Origin: Gemmatimonadaceae bacterium
GTDB taxonomy: Bacteria; Gemmatimonadota; Gemmatimonadetes; Gemmatimonadales; Gemmatimonadaceae
DNA: 32,176 nucleotides
Direction of reading: 5' to 3'
Assembly (NCBI GenBank): GCA_013361335.1
Contig: JABFYH010000028.1
Span: forward strand, 1 to 32,176
Numbering within the stretch: position 1 is the stretch's first letter; each line of letters starts with the position of its first letter. Of the stretch, positions 15,852 through 23,830 are shown one piece after another. The position numbers were made by a program, and so were the translations under genes. The notes beneath the pieces were generated by a model. The model did no database searches. It was not told the DNA's origin and saw nothing but the letters and a program-made list of their open reading frames with translations.

Positions 15852-16610
15852 ATGATCAGCCTGCGCCGGCTCACGAAGCAGTACGGCAGCTTCACCGCCG
15901 TCGACGCGATCGACCTCGAGGTCCCCCGCGGTGAGCTGTTCGGCTTCCTCGGTCCCAACGGGGCCGGCAAGACGACCACCCTCCGCATGATCGCCGGCAT
16001 TCTGCGTCCCACCAGCGGGGCGATCTCGATCGCCGGCGTGGACCTCGCGGCGGACCCGATCGGCGCCAAGATGCGGCTCGGCTTCATCCCCGATCGACCC
16101 TTCATATATGAGAAGCTCACCGGCGCGGAGTTCCTGCGCTTCGTGGCCGGCCTGTACGACCAGGACGGTCCGGATGTGGAGCATCGCGGACGCGAGCTGC
16201 TCGCGCTGTTCGATCTCGAGGAGTGGAAGGACGAGCTGGTGGAGAGCTACAGCCACGGCATGCGACAGAAGCTCATCATCTCCAGCGCGTTCGTGCATCG
16301 CCCCGAAGTGATCGTCGTGGACGAGCCGATGGTGGGGCTCGACCCGAAGGCGGCAAAGATCCTCAAGGATCTGTTTCGCGAGTACACCCGCCGTGGCCAT
16401 ACGATCATGATGAGCACGCACACCCTCGAGGTGGCGGAGACGCTGTGCGACCGCGTCGCGATCATCGCGAAGGGAACGATCCGCGCCTGCGGTACGATGG
16501 ACGAGCTGCGCCGGAGCGCCGACGCGGGAACGCAGGGGCTGGAGCAGATCTTCCTGCGGCTGACGGGGGAGAACGCGGCGCGCGAGCTGGTCGAGGTGCT
16601 GGATGCCTGA
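15852..16610 (+). CDS. ABC transporter ATP-binding protein
   Basis: A complete 252-residue ABC ATPase of the type paired with ABC-2 exporters. It starts MISLRRLTKQYGSFTAVDAI and has Walker A GPNGAGKTTT at about 34-43, a degenerate signature YSHGMRQKLIIS in place of LSGGQ, Walker B VIVVDEPMVGLDP and the switch histidine in MMSTHTLEVAE. The Q-loop region is less clear (LGFIPDRPFIYEKLTG). The YSHGMRQK signature is common in exporters related to bacitracin/antibiotic or Na+ efflux ATPases. It overlaps the permease gene by eight bases (ATGCCTGA), so the two form one transporter. Confidence 0.93.
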   Translation: MISLRRLTKQYGSFTAVDAIDLEVPRGELFGFLGPNGAGKTTTLRMIAGILRPTSGAISIAGVDLAADPIGAKMRLGFIPDRPFIYEKLTGAEFLRFVAGLYDQDGPDVEHRGRELLALFDLEEWKDELVESYSHGMRQKLIISSAFVHRPEVIVVDEPMVGLDPKAAKILKDLFREYTRRGHTIMMSTHTLEVAETLCDRVAIIAKGTIRACGTMDELRRSADAGTQGLEQIFLRLTGENAARELVEVLDA

Positions 16611-18312
16611 GGCGTCGGCGGCGGGGGTGCGGCCGGACCCGTCGCTCCTGCTCCTGCTGCGTCCCAAGTGGCTCACCGCGCGGGCACGGGCACTGTCGAA
16701 CGAGCGGGGGCGCGGCGCGCGATTCGGCCTGCTCGCGGCGATGGGCGCGCTGTTCTGGACCTTCATCTACACGGTCCTCTACAAGCTGCTCCTGTATTTC
16801 CGCGGCGTGCCCGATCTCGGCCCCTTTCTCGCCGGGAAGCTGCTGGGGATCATCCTCGTCGGATTCTTCTCGATTCTGCTGCTGTCGAACATCATCACCG
16901 CGCTGTCGAGCTTCTTTCTCGCGCGCGACCTCGATCTGCTCGTCGCGGGCCCGGTGGACTGGCTCAAGCTCTACGGCGCGAAGCTGCTCGAGACCGGGGT
17001 GAACTCCAGCTGGATGGTCGTGCTGATGGCCATCCCGATGTTCGCCGCCTTCGGCGTGGCCTATCACGGCGGGCCGCTCTTTCCGCTCATCGTGCTTGCG
17101 GCGTTCGTGCCCTTCCTCGTCGTGCCGACGGTGATCGGCAGCGCGATCACGCTGGTGCTGGTGAACGTCTTTCCCGCGCGGCGCACGCGCGACATCCTCA
17201 GCGTCATCGCCGTGCTGGCGGCGGGCGGCATCGTCCTGCTGTTCCGCGTCATCCGCCCCGAGCGGCTGGCGCGCCCGGAGGGATTCCGCTCGCTCGTGGA
17301 GTTCGTCACCATCCTGCGCACGCCGACCTCGCCCTTCCTGCCGAGCGAGTGGGTGCAGCGCGCCGTGCTGGGATGGCTGAACTACCGGCCCGACTGGATG
17401 GCGGTGTATCTGCTGTGGAGCACGGCCGCCGCGGCGTTCGTGCTCGGCGCGCTGCTGCACCGCCGGCTGTACAGCATCGGGTTCAGCAAGGCGCAGGAGA
17501 GCGCGCAGCGGTTCGTGCGCGGCGGCGTCATGCGCCAGGCGAGCGACCGGATCCTCTCGCCGCTCGGCATCCTCAAGCGCGAGCTCGTGCTCAAGGAGCT
17601 GCGGCTCTTCTTCCGTGACACGACGCAGTGGTCGCAGCTCATCCTGCTCGCGGTGCTCGTGGTGGTGTACGTCTTCAACATCAAGTACCTGCCCCTGCGC
17701 GGCGAAGGGGTGACCTTCTTCCTCGTCAATGTCATCCCATTCCTGAATCTGGTGCTGGCCGGATTCGTGCTCGCATCAATCGCGGCGCGCTTCATCTTTC
17801 CGAGCGTCAGCCTCGAGGGACGCACCCTCTGGCTGCTGCGGTCGAGCCCGATGCCGGTGCGCGAGCTGTTGTGGGCCAAGTTCTGGGTCGGCACGACGCC
17901 GTTGCTGCTGCTGGCCCTCGGCATCGTGGGGGTGACGGACGCGCTGCTCCAGGTGAGCGACTTCATGTTCGCCGTATCGGTCATGACGATCACGATGATG
18001 ACCTTCGCGCTGTGCGGGATGGCGCTCGGCTTCGGAACGCTCTTCCCGCAGTTCGAGACGGAGAACGCCGCGCAGATTCCGACGTCGTTCGGGGGGCTCG
18101 TGTTCATGATCGCGTCCATCGGGCTGATCGCGGGCGTGATCACGCTGGAGGCGCGCCCGGTGTACTCGTTCCTGTCGGCCCGCCTCTACGGCACGCCGAC
18201 GTCGATGGGGGAGATGGTGTTCGGTTTCGGCATGGCGACGATGCTCTGCGTGGCGGCGACGATCATCCCGATCGGTGTGGCCAAGCGCCGGCTCGAGGCG
18301 GTGGAACGGTAG
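16603..18312 (+). CDS. Large ABC exporter permease (ABC_tran_2-like)
   Basis: A 569-residue polytopic membrane protein and partner of the upstream ATPase. A short cytoplasmic N-terminus (LLLLLRPKWLTARARALSNE) precedes many hydrophobic segments, including LLAAMGALFWTFIYTVLYKL, ILVGFFSILLLSNIITAL, VVLMAIPMFAAFGVAYHG and VVPTVIGSAITLVLVN. A central cytoplasmic stretch (RFVRGGVMRQASDRILSPLG) separates the two halves, and the second half has a similar set ending in MVFGFGMATMLCVAATIIPIG. The large size and LRSSPMPVRELLWAKFWVG segment resemble the putative exporter family PF16949. Substrate is unknown. The lipoprotein gene starts two bases after the stop. Confidence 0.85.
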   Translation: MPEASAAGVRPDPSLLLLLRPKWLTARARALSNERGRGARFGLLAAMGALFWTFIYTVLYKLLLYFRGVPDLGPFLAGKLLGIILVGFFSILLLSNIITALSSFFLARDLDLLVAGPVDWLKLYGAKLLETGVNSSWMVVLMAIPMFAAFGVAYHGGPLFPLIVLAAFVPFLVVPTVIGSAITLVLVNVFPARRTRDILSVIAVLAAGGIVLLFRVIRPERLARPEGFRSLVEFVTILRTPTSPFLPSEWVQRAVLGWLNYRPDWMAVYLLWSTAAAAFVLGALLHRRLYSIGFSKAQESAQRFVRGGVMRQASDRILSPLGILKRELVLKELRLFFRDTTQWSQLILLAVLVVVYVFNIKYLPLRGEGVTFFLVNVIPFLNLVLAGFVLASIAARFIFPSVSLEGRTLWLLRSSPMPVRELLWAKFWVGTTPLLLLALGIVGVTDALLQVSDFMFAVSVMTITMMTFALCGMALGFGTLFPQFETENAAQIPTSFGGLVFMIASIGLIAGVITLEARPVYSFLSARLYGTPTSMGEMVFGFGMATMLCVAATIIPIGVAKRRLEAVER

Positions 18313-18314
18313 CC

Positions 18315-18854
18315 GTGCGACCGGCCATCTGTGCACTGCTCCTTGCGTCGGCGTGCGGGCCGCACGCCGACGACGACGCGAACGTCGCGCGCGGACGCGG
18401 GCTCGCGGCGGTGTCGCTCCCGCCGGTCGTCGAGGCCGCGGTGTACGATGCCGCGGCGCGCGCCTCGTTCGACGTCGGGCCGGGGCTCGTGTTGATGGCG
18501 CACCCGCGCCGCCTGCCGCGCACCGCCGGATACGAGGGTGGCGATCCTCTGCCGCAGCCACTTCTTCAGGCGCTGCGCGCCGGCGGCGTCGTTCGCGGCA
18601 GCTGCGATCCCAAGCACGAGGTCCCGCTCGACATGCCGCGGTGCCCTGGCGGGCAGGCCGGCTACGTGATTCGGGGTTCGCCGGTCGTGCGCATGGGCGG
18701 GGACACGATCCAGCTCAACTTCGCCGCCGAGGCGTTCGCACCGCTGACTGCTCAACGGCCCCAGGCGCTGCGCTTCGAGAAGATCTACCAGCTGGTGGGA
18801 GCCGGTACAGCCTGGCGCGTCGTGCGCGAGGCCCGCGTCAGAGGCGCCGGGTAG
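18315..18854 (+). CDS. Predicted lipoprotein of unknown function
   Basis: A 179-residue protein from a GTG at 18315, two bases after the permease stop. The N-terminus MRPAICALLLASAC gives a short lipoprotein signal with the candidate lipidated cysteine at 14, though the lipobox (ASAC) is not ideal. The mature protein has no membrane segment; a Cys pair (in RGSCDPKHEVPL and MPRCPGGQ) could form a disulfide. The C-terminal part reads YVIRGSPVVRMGGDTIQLNF and ALRFEKIYQLVGAGTAWRVV, a strand-rich pattern that resembles small NTF2/Ig-like periplasmic domains only vaguely. It is the last gene of the cutA-transglutaminase-ABC run and may be an exported accessory of the transporter. Confidence 0.68.
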   Translation: MRPAICALLLASACGPHADDDANVARGRGLAAVSLPPVVEAAVYDAAARASFDVGPGLVLMAHPRRLPRTAGYEGGDPLPQPLLQALRAGGVVRGSCDPKHEVPLDMPRCPGGQAGYVIRGSPVVRMGGDTIQLNFAAEAFAPLTAQRPQALRFEKIYQLVGAGTAWRVVREARVRGAG

Positions 18855-18868
18855 GCAGATCTCGCCGC

Positions 18869-18896
18869 TTGTCTTTCGGTGTTTGTTCGGTATACT
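18869..18896 (+). promoter_or_regulatory. Sigma-70-type promoter of the radical SAM gene
   Basis: TTGTCT (18869-18874, four of six) and TATACT (18891-18896, five of six) are separated by 16 bases in a locally T-rich stretch. Transcription would begin near 18903. The ribosome binding site GGAGG at 18914-18918 and the ATG at 18924 follow. This rules out the longer GTG start at 18879, which lies within the promoter. Confidence 0.7.
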
Positions 18897-18923
18897 CTCC
18901 CGGACACGCGACCGGAGGCGGCG

Positions 18924-20219
18924 ATGGGCAAGGAGATGGCGCTGGGGCGGAAGCTCGACCTGTTGATGTCGCTCGCCCTGGATGACCGTGAAGGGATGCC
19001 CGCGAGGGCCGGCCAGGAGCCACCCGCGCCCCTCCCGCCGCGTCTGCGACACGTCAACGACGTCGGCGCGCTCCGCCCGTTGAACATCCGCGAGCTTCGC
19101 CCGCTCCCCGGCATGCGCATGTCGCTGCTCCGCGTCCTCATGACCAACGCGTGCAGCTTCAACTGCCACTACTGCCCCATGCGCCGCGACCGCTCGATGC
19201 CGCGTACGCTGCTCAAGCCGGAAGAGCTGGTGCGCATCTTCATGGGCGCGCTGCGGCAGGGATGGTGCGAGGGGTTGTTCGTCACCACCGGCATCCCCGG
19301 ACGGCCGGTGAAGGTGATGGACGATCTGATCCAGGCGCTCGAGCTGCTGCGCGAGCGGCATCGCTTCCGCGGATACATCCACGTCAAGATCGTGCCGGGT
19401 GCGGAGACGGCGCAGATCGAGCGGATCACCGCGCTCGCCAGCCGGGTGTCGCTCAACCTCGAGGCACCCTGCGGCGAGACCCTCGCGCGGATCGCGCCCG
19501 ACAAGAGCTTCGACCGGTCGCTCGGTACCCTCGAGGAGGCGCGCAGGCTCGTCGTGCAGGAGCGCGAAGCACAGGCGTACGGCCGCCCGTCCGATCAGCT
19601 CCATCCCGGTGGCGCCTCCGGGATGACGATGCAGTTCGTCGTCGGTGCGACGCCCGACTCCGACCGCTCGCTCATCGGCCGCGTCTCCGAGCTGTACGCG
19701 CGCGGCGGCATCCATCACGCCCACTTCTCCGCCTTTCGCCCGATTCGCGACACCCCGATGGAATCGGTGCGCGCGACGCCGGCCATGCGCGAGCATCGCC
19801 TCTATCAGGCGGACTACCTCATGCGGCGGTACGGCTTCGCCGCCGACGAGCTGGTGTTCGACGGCGGCGGGAACCTGCCGCTCGCCACGGAGCCCAAGGT
19901 CGCGTGGGCCCTCGCGCATCCCGAGCGCTTTCCGGTGGAGGTGCGCACCGCGTCGCGCAGCGCGCTGGTGCGCGTTCCCGGCATCGGGCCCGCCACCGCG
20001 CGCCGGATCGTCGCCGAACGAAGCTCGGCCATCCTGCGCGGCCTGAGCGATCTCCGCCGACTCGGCGTCGTCACCACCCGCGCCGCGGGCTTTCTCACAC
20101 TCGGTGGACGCCGGCTGCAGACGACGCGGTGGTCCGAGCAGCTCGGATTCTGGGCCGCGGACGAGGAGGCCGGCGTGCCGCAGGTGATCTACGAAGTGAG
20201 CCCCGGCACTTTCCGCTAG
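18924..20219 (+). CDS. Radical SAM / helix-hairpin-helix protein, putative DNA modification or repair (TIGR03916-like)
   Basis: A 431-residue radical SAM enzyme with cluster motif C77-x3-C81-x2-C84 (NACSFNCHYCPMR), the SAM-binding GLFVTTGIPG region near 126-135, IHVKIVPGAE, and LYQADYLMRRYGFAADEL in the C-terminal half. A helix-hairpin-helix motif (VPGIGPATARRIV, from 351) suggests non-specific DNA binding. The layout matches the family annotated as a putative DNA modification/repair radical SAM protein (TIGR03916), usually encoded next to a DUF4130/UDG-like protein. No DUF4130 gene is present here; an Fe-S uracil-DNA glycosylase is encoded 4 kb away. The start at 18924 has GGAGG five bases upstream. 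It is monocistronic and convergent with the ccm cluster. Its reaction is unknown. Confidence 0.88.
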   Translation: MGKEMALGRKLDLLMSLALDDREGMPARAGQEPPAPLPPRLRHVNDVGALRPLNIRELRPLPGMRMSLLRVLMTNACSFNCHYCPMRRDRSMPRTLLKPEELVRIFMGALRQGWCEGLFVTTGIPGRPVKVMDDLIQALELLRERHRFRGYIHVKIVPGAETAQIERITALASRVSLNLEAPCGETLARIAPDKSFDRSLGTLEEARRLVVQEREAQAYGRPSDQLHPGGASGMTMQFVVGATPDSDRSLIGRVSELYARGGIHHAHFSAFRPIRDTPMESVRATPAMREHRLYQADYLMRRYGFAADELVFDGGGNLPLATEPKVAWALAHPERFPVEVRTASRSALVRVPGIGPATARRIVAERSSAILRGLSDLRRLGVVTTRAAGFLTLGGRRLQTTRWSEQLGFWAADEEAGVPQVIYEVSPGTFR

Positions 20220-20231
20220 GATCCGGACGGC

Positions 20232-20714
20232 CTACGCGGCAAGCCGACGGCCGCAGGACGTGCAGAAGGCGGCACCGGGCTCCGTCACGGCGGCACCGCA
20301 CGACCCGCAGGCGCCCGGGAGGAAGGTGCCGCAACTCGAGCAATAGAGCGCGTCAGGCTCCGGGCGCGGGCCGCACCGGCCGCACTGCTTGAGCTTCGCG
20401 CGAAAGGCCAGCACGGCGGCTTCCGCGGCGTCGTCGCTCGAGGCGGGACTGGCGGCTCCGGCGCGCAGCGCGGCCAGCGCGCGCTCCGTGTAGCGCGTCC
20501 TGAGCTCGTCGTAGTCCGCATCGGACAGCTTGCCCGTCGCGCGGTCGAACTCGATCTCGCGGAGCGCGACCACGGCATCCTGCTCCGCCGCCGCCTCTAC
20601 TGGTGCGTACGGGCGGGCGTGACGGAGTCCTGATGGCGCCGTCACGAGCAGCGGAAAGAGCACGTACGCCAGCGCGCCCACGGCCAGGATGGTGCCGACG
20701 ACCAGCGCGAGCAT
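20232..20714 (-). CDS. CcmI-like N-terminus fused to two zinc ribbons
   Basis: A 160-residue membrane protein, last in the ccm cluster. One transmembrane helix (LALVVGTILAVGALAYVLF, residues 2-20) is followed by a helical segment ALREIEFDRATGKLSDADYD (50-69), the pattern at the start of CcmI/CycH cytochrome c assembly proteins. CcmI's TPR apocytochrome-binding domain is absent. Instead there are two CxxC-CxxC modules: C111/C114 with C125/C128, and C136/C139 with C151/C154, typical of double zinc ribbons. The ATG (20714) shares one base with the ccmH stop (TGATG). The protein may organise the haem lyase complex; the ribbons should face the cytoplasm or periplasm depending on topology, which I cannot settle. 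Confidence 0.75.
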   Translation of the reverse strand: MLALVVGTILAVGALAYVLFPLLVTAPSGLRHARPYAPVEAAAEQDAVVALREIEFDRATGKLSDADYDELRTRYTERALAALRAGAASPASSDDAAEAAVLAFRAKLKQCGRCGPRPEPDALYCSSCGTFLPGACGSCGAAVTEPGAAFCTSCGRRLAA

Positions 20715-21331
20715 CAGTCGTCCCGGCGGATGGCTGCGTCCAGCTGCGCGAGCTCGTCGGGCGTCGCCTGGACGTTCGCCGCCCGTGACGCGGGCCTGGC
20801 TACCGCGGCGGTGCGACGCTGCATGCCGCGCAGCACCACCATCACGGCCGCGGCGCCGGCGCCGAGTGCCGCGAAGGGCATCACGTAGCCAGCCCAGTTG
20901 AACCCTTCGCGCCTCGGCGCCATCAGCGCGCGCTCGCCGTAGGTGTCGACGAACGCATCGAGGATCTCCTGCGCGGAGTATCCTCCCTCGACGAGCGAGA
21001 TGACATCGCGGTGCATCGCGGGCGAGACCTGGCAGGAGAAGTCCGTCGTGCGGCAGGTGTACACGTCGAGCGTGCACCCGCACTGGCAGCGGATCTCGTG
21101 CTCCAATGCGTCGCGCGCATCGGTGGACATCGAGGCGCGCGCGTTCGCCTTGGGCGGGCGGCGCACCGTCTTCGCCGCCTCCTGATTCATGTCGAACAGG
21201 TTGGACGTCGTGCCCTGCACCGGCGCGGCACCGCGATCGCCGGGCGTGCCCTGCGCGGCGAGCAGTCGGGGGGCAGCACCGATCGCCGCCGCGCCGAGCG
21301 CGAGCCGCGAGAGGAAGTCGCGACGGCGCAT
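20714..21331 (-). CDS. ccmH: CcmH-family cytochrome c maturation protein with extra cysteines
   Basis: A 205-residue exported protein. The N-terminus RRRDFLSRLALGAAAIGAAP has a twin-arginine-like signal. The CcmH/CycL domain spans about 73-145 and ends in YGERALMAPRREGFN, followed by one membrane helix at 149-167. The usual LRCxxCQ motif is replaced by a cysteine-rich RCQCGCTLDVYTC with C82, C84, C86 and C93, plus C100. CcmH normally reduces apocytochrome CXXCH before haem attachment; the extra cysteines could bind metal or substitute for a missing CcmG, which is inference. The ATG shares one base with the ccmF stop, and the stop shares one base with the next gene. Confidence 0.85.
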   Translation of the reverse strand: MRRRDFLSRLALGAAAIGAAPRLLAAQGTPGDRGAAPVQGTTSNLFDMNQEAAKTVRRPPKANARASMSTDARDALEHEIRCQCGCTLDVYTCRTTDFSCQVSPAMHRDVISLVEGGYSAQEILDAFVDTYGERALMAPRREGFNWAGYVMPFAALGAGAAAVMVVLRGMQRRTAAVARPASRAANVQATPDELAQLDAAIRRDD

Positions 21332-23358
21332 CACCGGCTCGCGGCCAGCTCGGCGCGTGGCGCGGGCGTCAGCTGGGCGACGTAGCCGCCGGCGCGGCGC
21401 CGCTCGGCCTGCGGCCACATGACGATCAGCCCACCGATCGCCATTACCATCCCGCCGATCCACACCCAGACGACCAGCGGATTGAAGCTGATGCGCAGCT
21501 CGGCGGTGTCCTCGCGCACGCCGGCCAGCACCACGTACAGGTCCATCGCCGCCGAGGTCCGGATGCCGACCTCGGTGCTCGGCTCGAACTGCGGCTGCTT
21601 GTTGCTGTCCACGTGCTGCCGCTTCTCGCTCGTGAGGATCCCTTGCCGTACGCCGTCGCGCCACACCTCGAGCCCCACGGCCGTCACGAAGCGATTGAGC
21701 GTCTCGGAGGTGGACACGCCCTGGCTGATGAAGGCCCAGCGGTGACCGAGCGGATCGATCAGCTCCCTGGTCTCGCCGGACTTGAGCTGCACGTCGTGGT
21801 CCTTCTTGAACGCCAGGCCGGCGAAGGCGCAGAACAGGATGACGATTCCCGCGTGGACGATGTAGCCGCCGTAGCGCCGCCGGTTCCGCGCGACCAGTCG
21901 CATCGCCGCAACGGGGATCGACTCGTCGTGCATGGAGTGCCGAGCGCCGATCCCCTTGTAGAACTCCTGCCCGATCGTGCCGGCGACGAAGCCGGCGAGC
22001 GTGTAGGCGACGAGGGCGTGGAAGTTCCGCATGCCGACTGCCACCAGCAGCACGCCGACGGCGAGCCCGAACAGCACCGGAAACCGGAACTGCCGGCGCA
22101 GGTTCGACGTCGACGCCTTCCGCCACGCGATCAGCGGCCCCACGCCGGTGAGCGCGAGCAACAGCAGCCCGAGGGGAATGTTCACCGTGTTGAAGAACGG
22201 CGGACCCACCGTGATCTTCGAGCCGCGCACCCACTCGCTGAGCACCGGGAAGAGCGTGCCCCACAGCACCGAGAAGGCGATGCCGACGAGCACCAGGTTG
22301 TTGTAGAGGAAGGCCGCCTCGCGGCTGACCATGCTCTCCAGCTCCGCCTTCGCCTCGAGATCCTTCAATCGCGTGGCGACGAAGTAGATGGTGACGCCGG
22401 TCGTCGTGAAGAAGAAGGTCGCGAACCATGCCCCCACCGGCGACTGCGCGAACGAGTGCACGCTCTCGATGATGCCGCTGCGCGTGAGAAACGTGCCGAA
22501 GATGGCGAGCAGGAAGGTGGTGACCACGAGCACCACGTTCCACTTCCGCAGCATCCCGCGCTTCTCCTGGATCATGATGGAGTGCAGGAAGGCAGTGCCC
22601 GTGAGCCAGGGGAGGAAGCTGGCGTTCTCCACCGGATCCCAGGCCCAGTACCCGCTCCAGCCAAGCTCCACGTACGCCCACCACATGCCGAGCGTGATGC
22701 CGACGGTGAGGAAGAACCACGACACGAGCGACCACCGTCGCACGACGCTCAGCCACTCGGCGTCGAGCTTGCGCGTGACGAGCGCGGCGATCGCGAAGGC
22801 GAAGGGAATCGCCGTGGCGACGTAGCCGAGGTAGAGGTTCGGCGGATGGATCGCCATCCCCGGGTTCTGCAGCTGGGGATTCATCCCGCGGCCGTCCGCG
22901 GGGACGAAGGCCAGGCGGTCGAACGGGTTCGCCTTGAAGCAGGTCGTGGCGATGAAGAAGACGAGAATCGCGGCGAGGGTGCCGCAGGCCCAGGGCGCCA
23001 GCTCGCGCGCACGCCGCTGGGCGGACCAGATCGCGATCGCGCTATAGAGGGAGAGGATCAGCGCCCAGAAGAGCATCGACCCCGCCTGCCCACCCCAGAA
23101 CGCCGAGAACACGTAGACCTTCGGCATGTTCGCGCTCGTGTTCGACGCGACGTACCGCAGGGAGAAGTCGTGCGTGAGCAGCGCCGTCCACAGCCCGATC
23201 GACGCGAGGACGATCATCGCCGCCGTGGCGTAGAGCCCGCGACGACCGCTGGCCACGAGGTCGTCGCGGCCCAGCGAGCCACCAGTGAAGGAGGTGACCG
23301 CCGACCACGCGGCCATCAGCAGCGCCACCCACAACGACAGCTCGCCGACGAGGATCAC
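21331..23358 (-). CDS. ccmF: CcmF-type cytochrome c haem lyase subunit
   Basis: A 675-residue polytopic inner-membrane protein of the HCP superfamily that attaches haem to apocytochrome c. It has WGGQAGSMLFWALILSLY near the N-terminus and the WWD-type haem-handling motif GWSGYWAWDPVENASFLPWL with W238-A-W240-D241. At least twelve hydrophobic segments and a periplasmic C-terminal part (RTSAAMDLYVVLAG, ISFNPLVVWVWIGG) are normal for CcmF. The frame is open upstream to 23436, but the GTG at 23358 overlaps the ccmE stop as GTGA and begins the real N-terminus (ILVGELSLWVALLMAAW). Neighbours are ccmE upstream and ccmH downstream; ccmABCD and ccmG are not in the window. Confidence 0.96.
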   Translation of the reverse strand: MILVGELSLWVALLMAAWSAVTSFTGGSLGRDDLVASGRRGLYATAAMIVLASIGLWTALLTHDFSLRYVASNTSANMPKVYVFSAFWGGQAGSMLFWALILSLYSAIAIWSAQRRARELAPWACGTLAAILVFFIATTCFKANPFDRLAFVPADGRGMNPQLQNPGMAIHPPNLYLGYVATAIPFAFAIAALVTRKLDAEWLSVVRRWSLVSWFFLTVGITLGMWWAYVELGWSGYWAWDPVENASFLPWLTGTAFLHSIMIQEKRGMLRKWNVVLVVTTFLLAIFGTFLTRSGIIESVHSFAQSPVGAWFATFFFTTTGVTIYFVATRLKDLEAKAELESMVSREAAFLYNNLVLVGIAFSVLWGTLFPVLSEWVRGSKITVGPPFFNTVNIPLGLLLLALTGVGPLIAWRKASTSNLRRQFRFPVLFGLAVGVLLVAVGMRNFHALVAYTLAGFVAGTIGQEFYKGIGARHSMHDESIPVAAMRLVARNRRRYGGYIVHAGIVILFCAFAGLAFKKDHDVQLKSGETRELIDPLGHRWAFISQGVSTSETLNRFVTAVGLEVWRDGVRQGILTSEKRQHVDSNKQPQFEPSTEVGIRTSAAMDLYVVLAGVREDTAELRISFNPLVVWVWIGGMVMAIGGLIVMWPQAERRRAGGYVAQLTPAPRAELAASR

Positions 23359-23807
23359 GCGCGCGCTCCCGCCTTGTAGCCCGGCGTCTGCTTGTACTTC
23401 TCGCCGCCCGGCGCGTTCTCGTATCGCGACGCGCACTTCGCGAGGAGCGTCGTGGCGCGGAAGGTTCCGTCCTCGCCCATCCGTCCCTCGACCACGACGT
23501 CGACGCCGTCGGTGAAGGTGTCGGGGGCGATGCCGCGATAGACCACCGGGACGACGCGCGCGCCGTCGGTGACGCGGAAGGCGTACTCACGCCCGCCGGG
23601 GATGCGCTGGATGGAGCCTGGCACCACCCGCGCACCGATCTTCACGCCGGTGTTCCGGAACGTCGGATCGGCGTCGAGCTTCGTCGCGAGCTCGGTCGGG
23701 GTCAGGTAGTACATCCCCGTGTCCTGGATGGACGTCGCCATCAGGTAGCCGGCGGTGCCCAGCACGAGGGCACCACCGATGAGGAACTTCGTGCGCGCGG
23801 ATGCCAT
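23355..23807 (-). CDS. ccmE: CcmE haem chaperone, cysteine (CxxxY) variant
   Basis: A 150-residue membrane-anchored periplasmic haem chaperone. The anchor is at 8-25 (FLIGGALVLGTAGYLMAT), followed by an OB-fold beta barrel with YYLTPTELATK, RVVPGSIQRIP, FRVTDGARVVPVVYRGIAPD and EGRMGEDGTFRATTLLAKC. In most CcmE proteins the haem-linking residue is the His of HPSKY; here it is C125 in CASRY, confirmed by a TGC codon at 23435-23433. A CxxxY form is known from archaea and some bacteria such as Desulfovibrio. The ATG is five bases after a TATATT box, suggesting a leaderless mRNA. The stop overlaps the ccmF GTG start. Confidence 0.95.
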   Translation of the reverse strand: MASARTKFLIGGALVLGTAGYLMATSIQDTGMYYLTPTELATKLDADPTFRNTGVKIGARVVPGSIQRIPGGREYAFRVTDGARVVPVVYRGIAPDTFTDGVDVVVEGRMGEDGTFRATTLLAKCASRYENAPGGEKYKQTPGYKAGARA

Positions 23808-23812
23808 GTCCC

Positions 23813-23818
23813 AATATA
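23813..23818 (-). promoter_or_regulatory. -10 box (TATATT) immediately upstream of ccmE, leaderless type
   Basis: On the minus strand the sequence is gttcTATATTgggacATG. The hexamer matches five of six bases of TATAAT and is five bases from the ccmE ATG, so the mRNA would begin at or near the start codon. No Shine-Dalgarno is available. A -35 box is not recognisable in the GC-rich repeat upstream. Confidence 0.55.
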
Positions 23819-23830
23819 GAACGGCGGAGG

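Noticed and set aside
18879-18923. Upstream GTG start for the radical SAM protein
   Set aside because: It lies inside the promoter (TATACT at 18891) and the ATG at 18924 has a good GGAGG.
21106-23379. 757-codon plus-strand frame antisense to ccmF
   Set aside because: Arg/Glu/His-rich shadow of a real gene; no recognisable domain.
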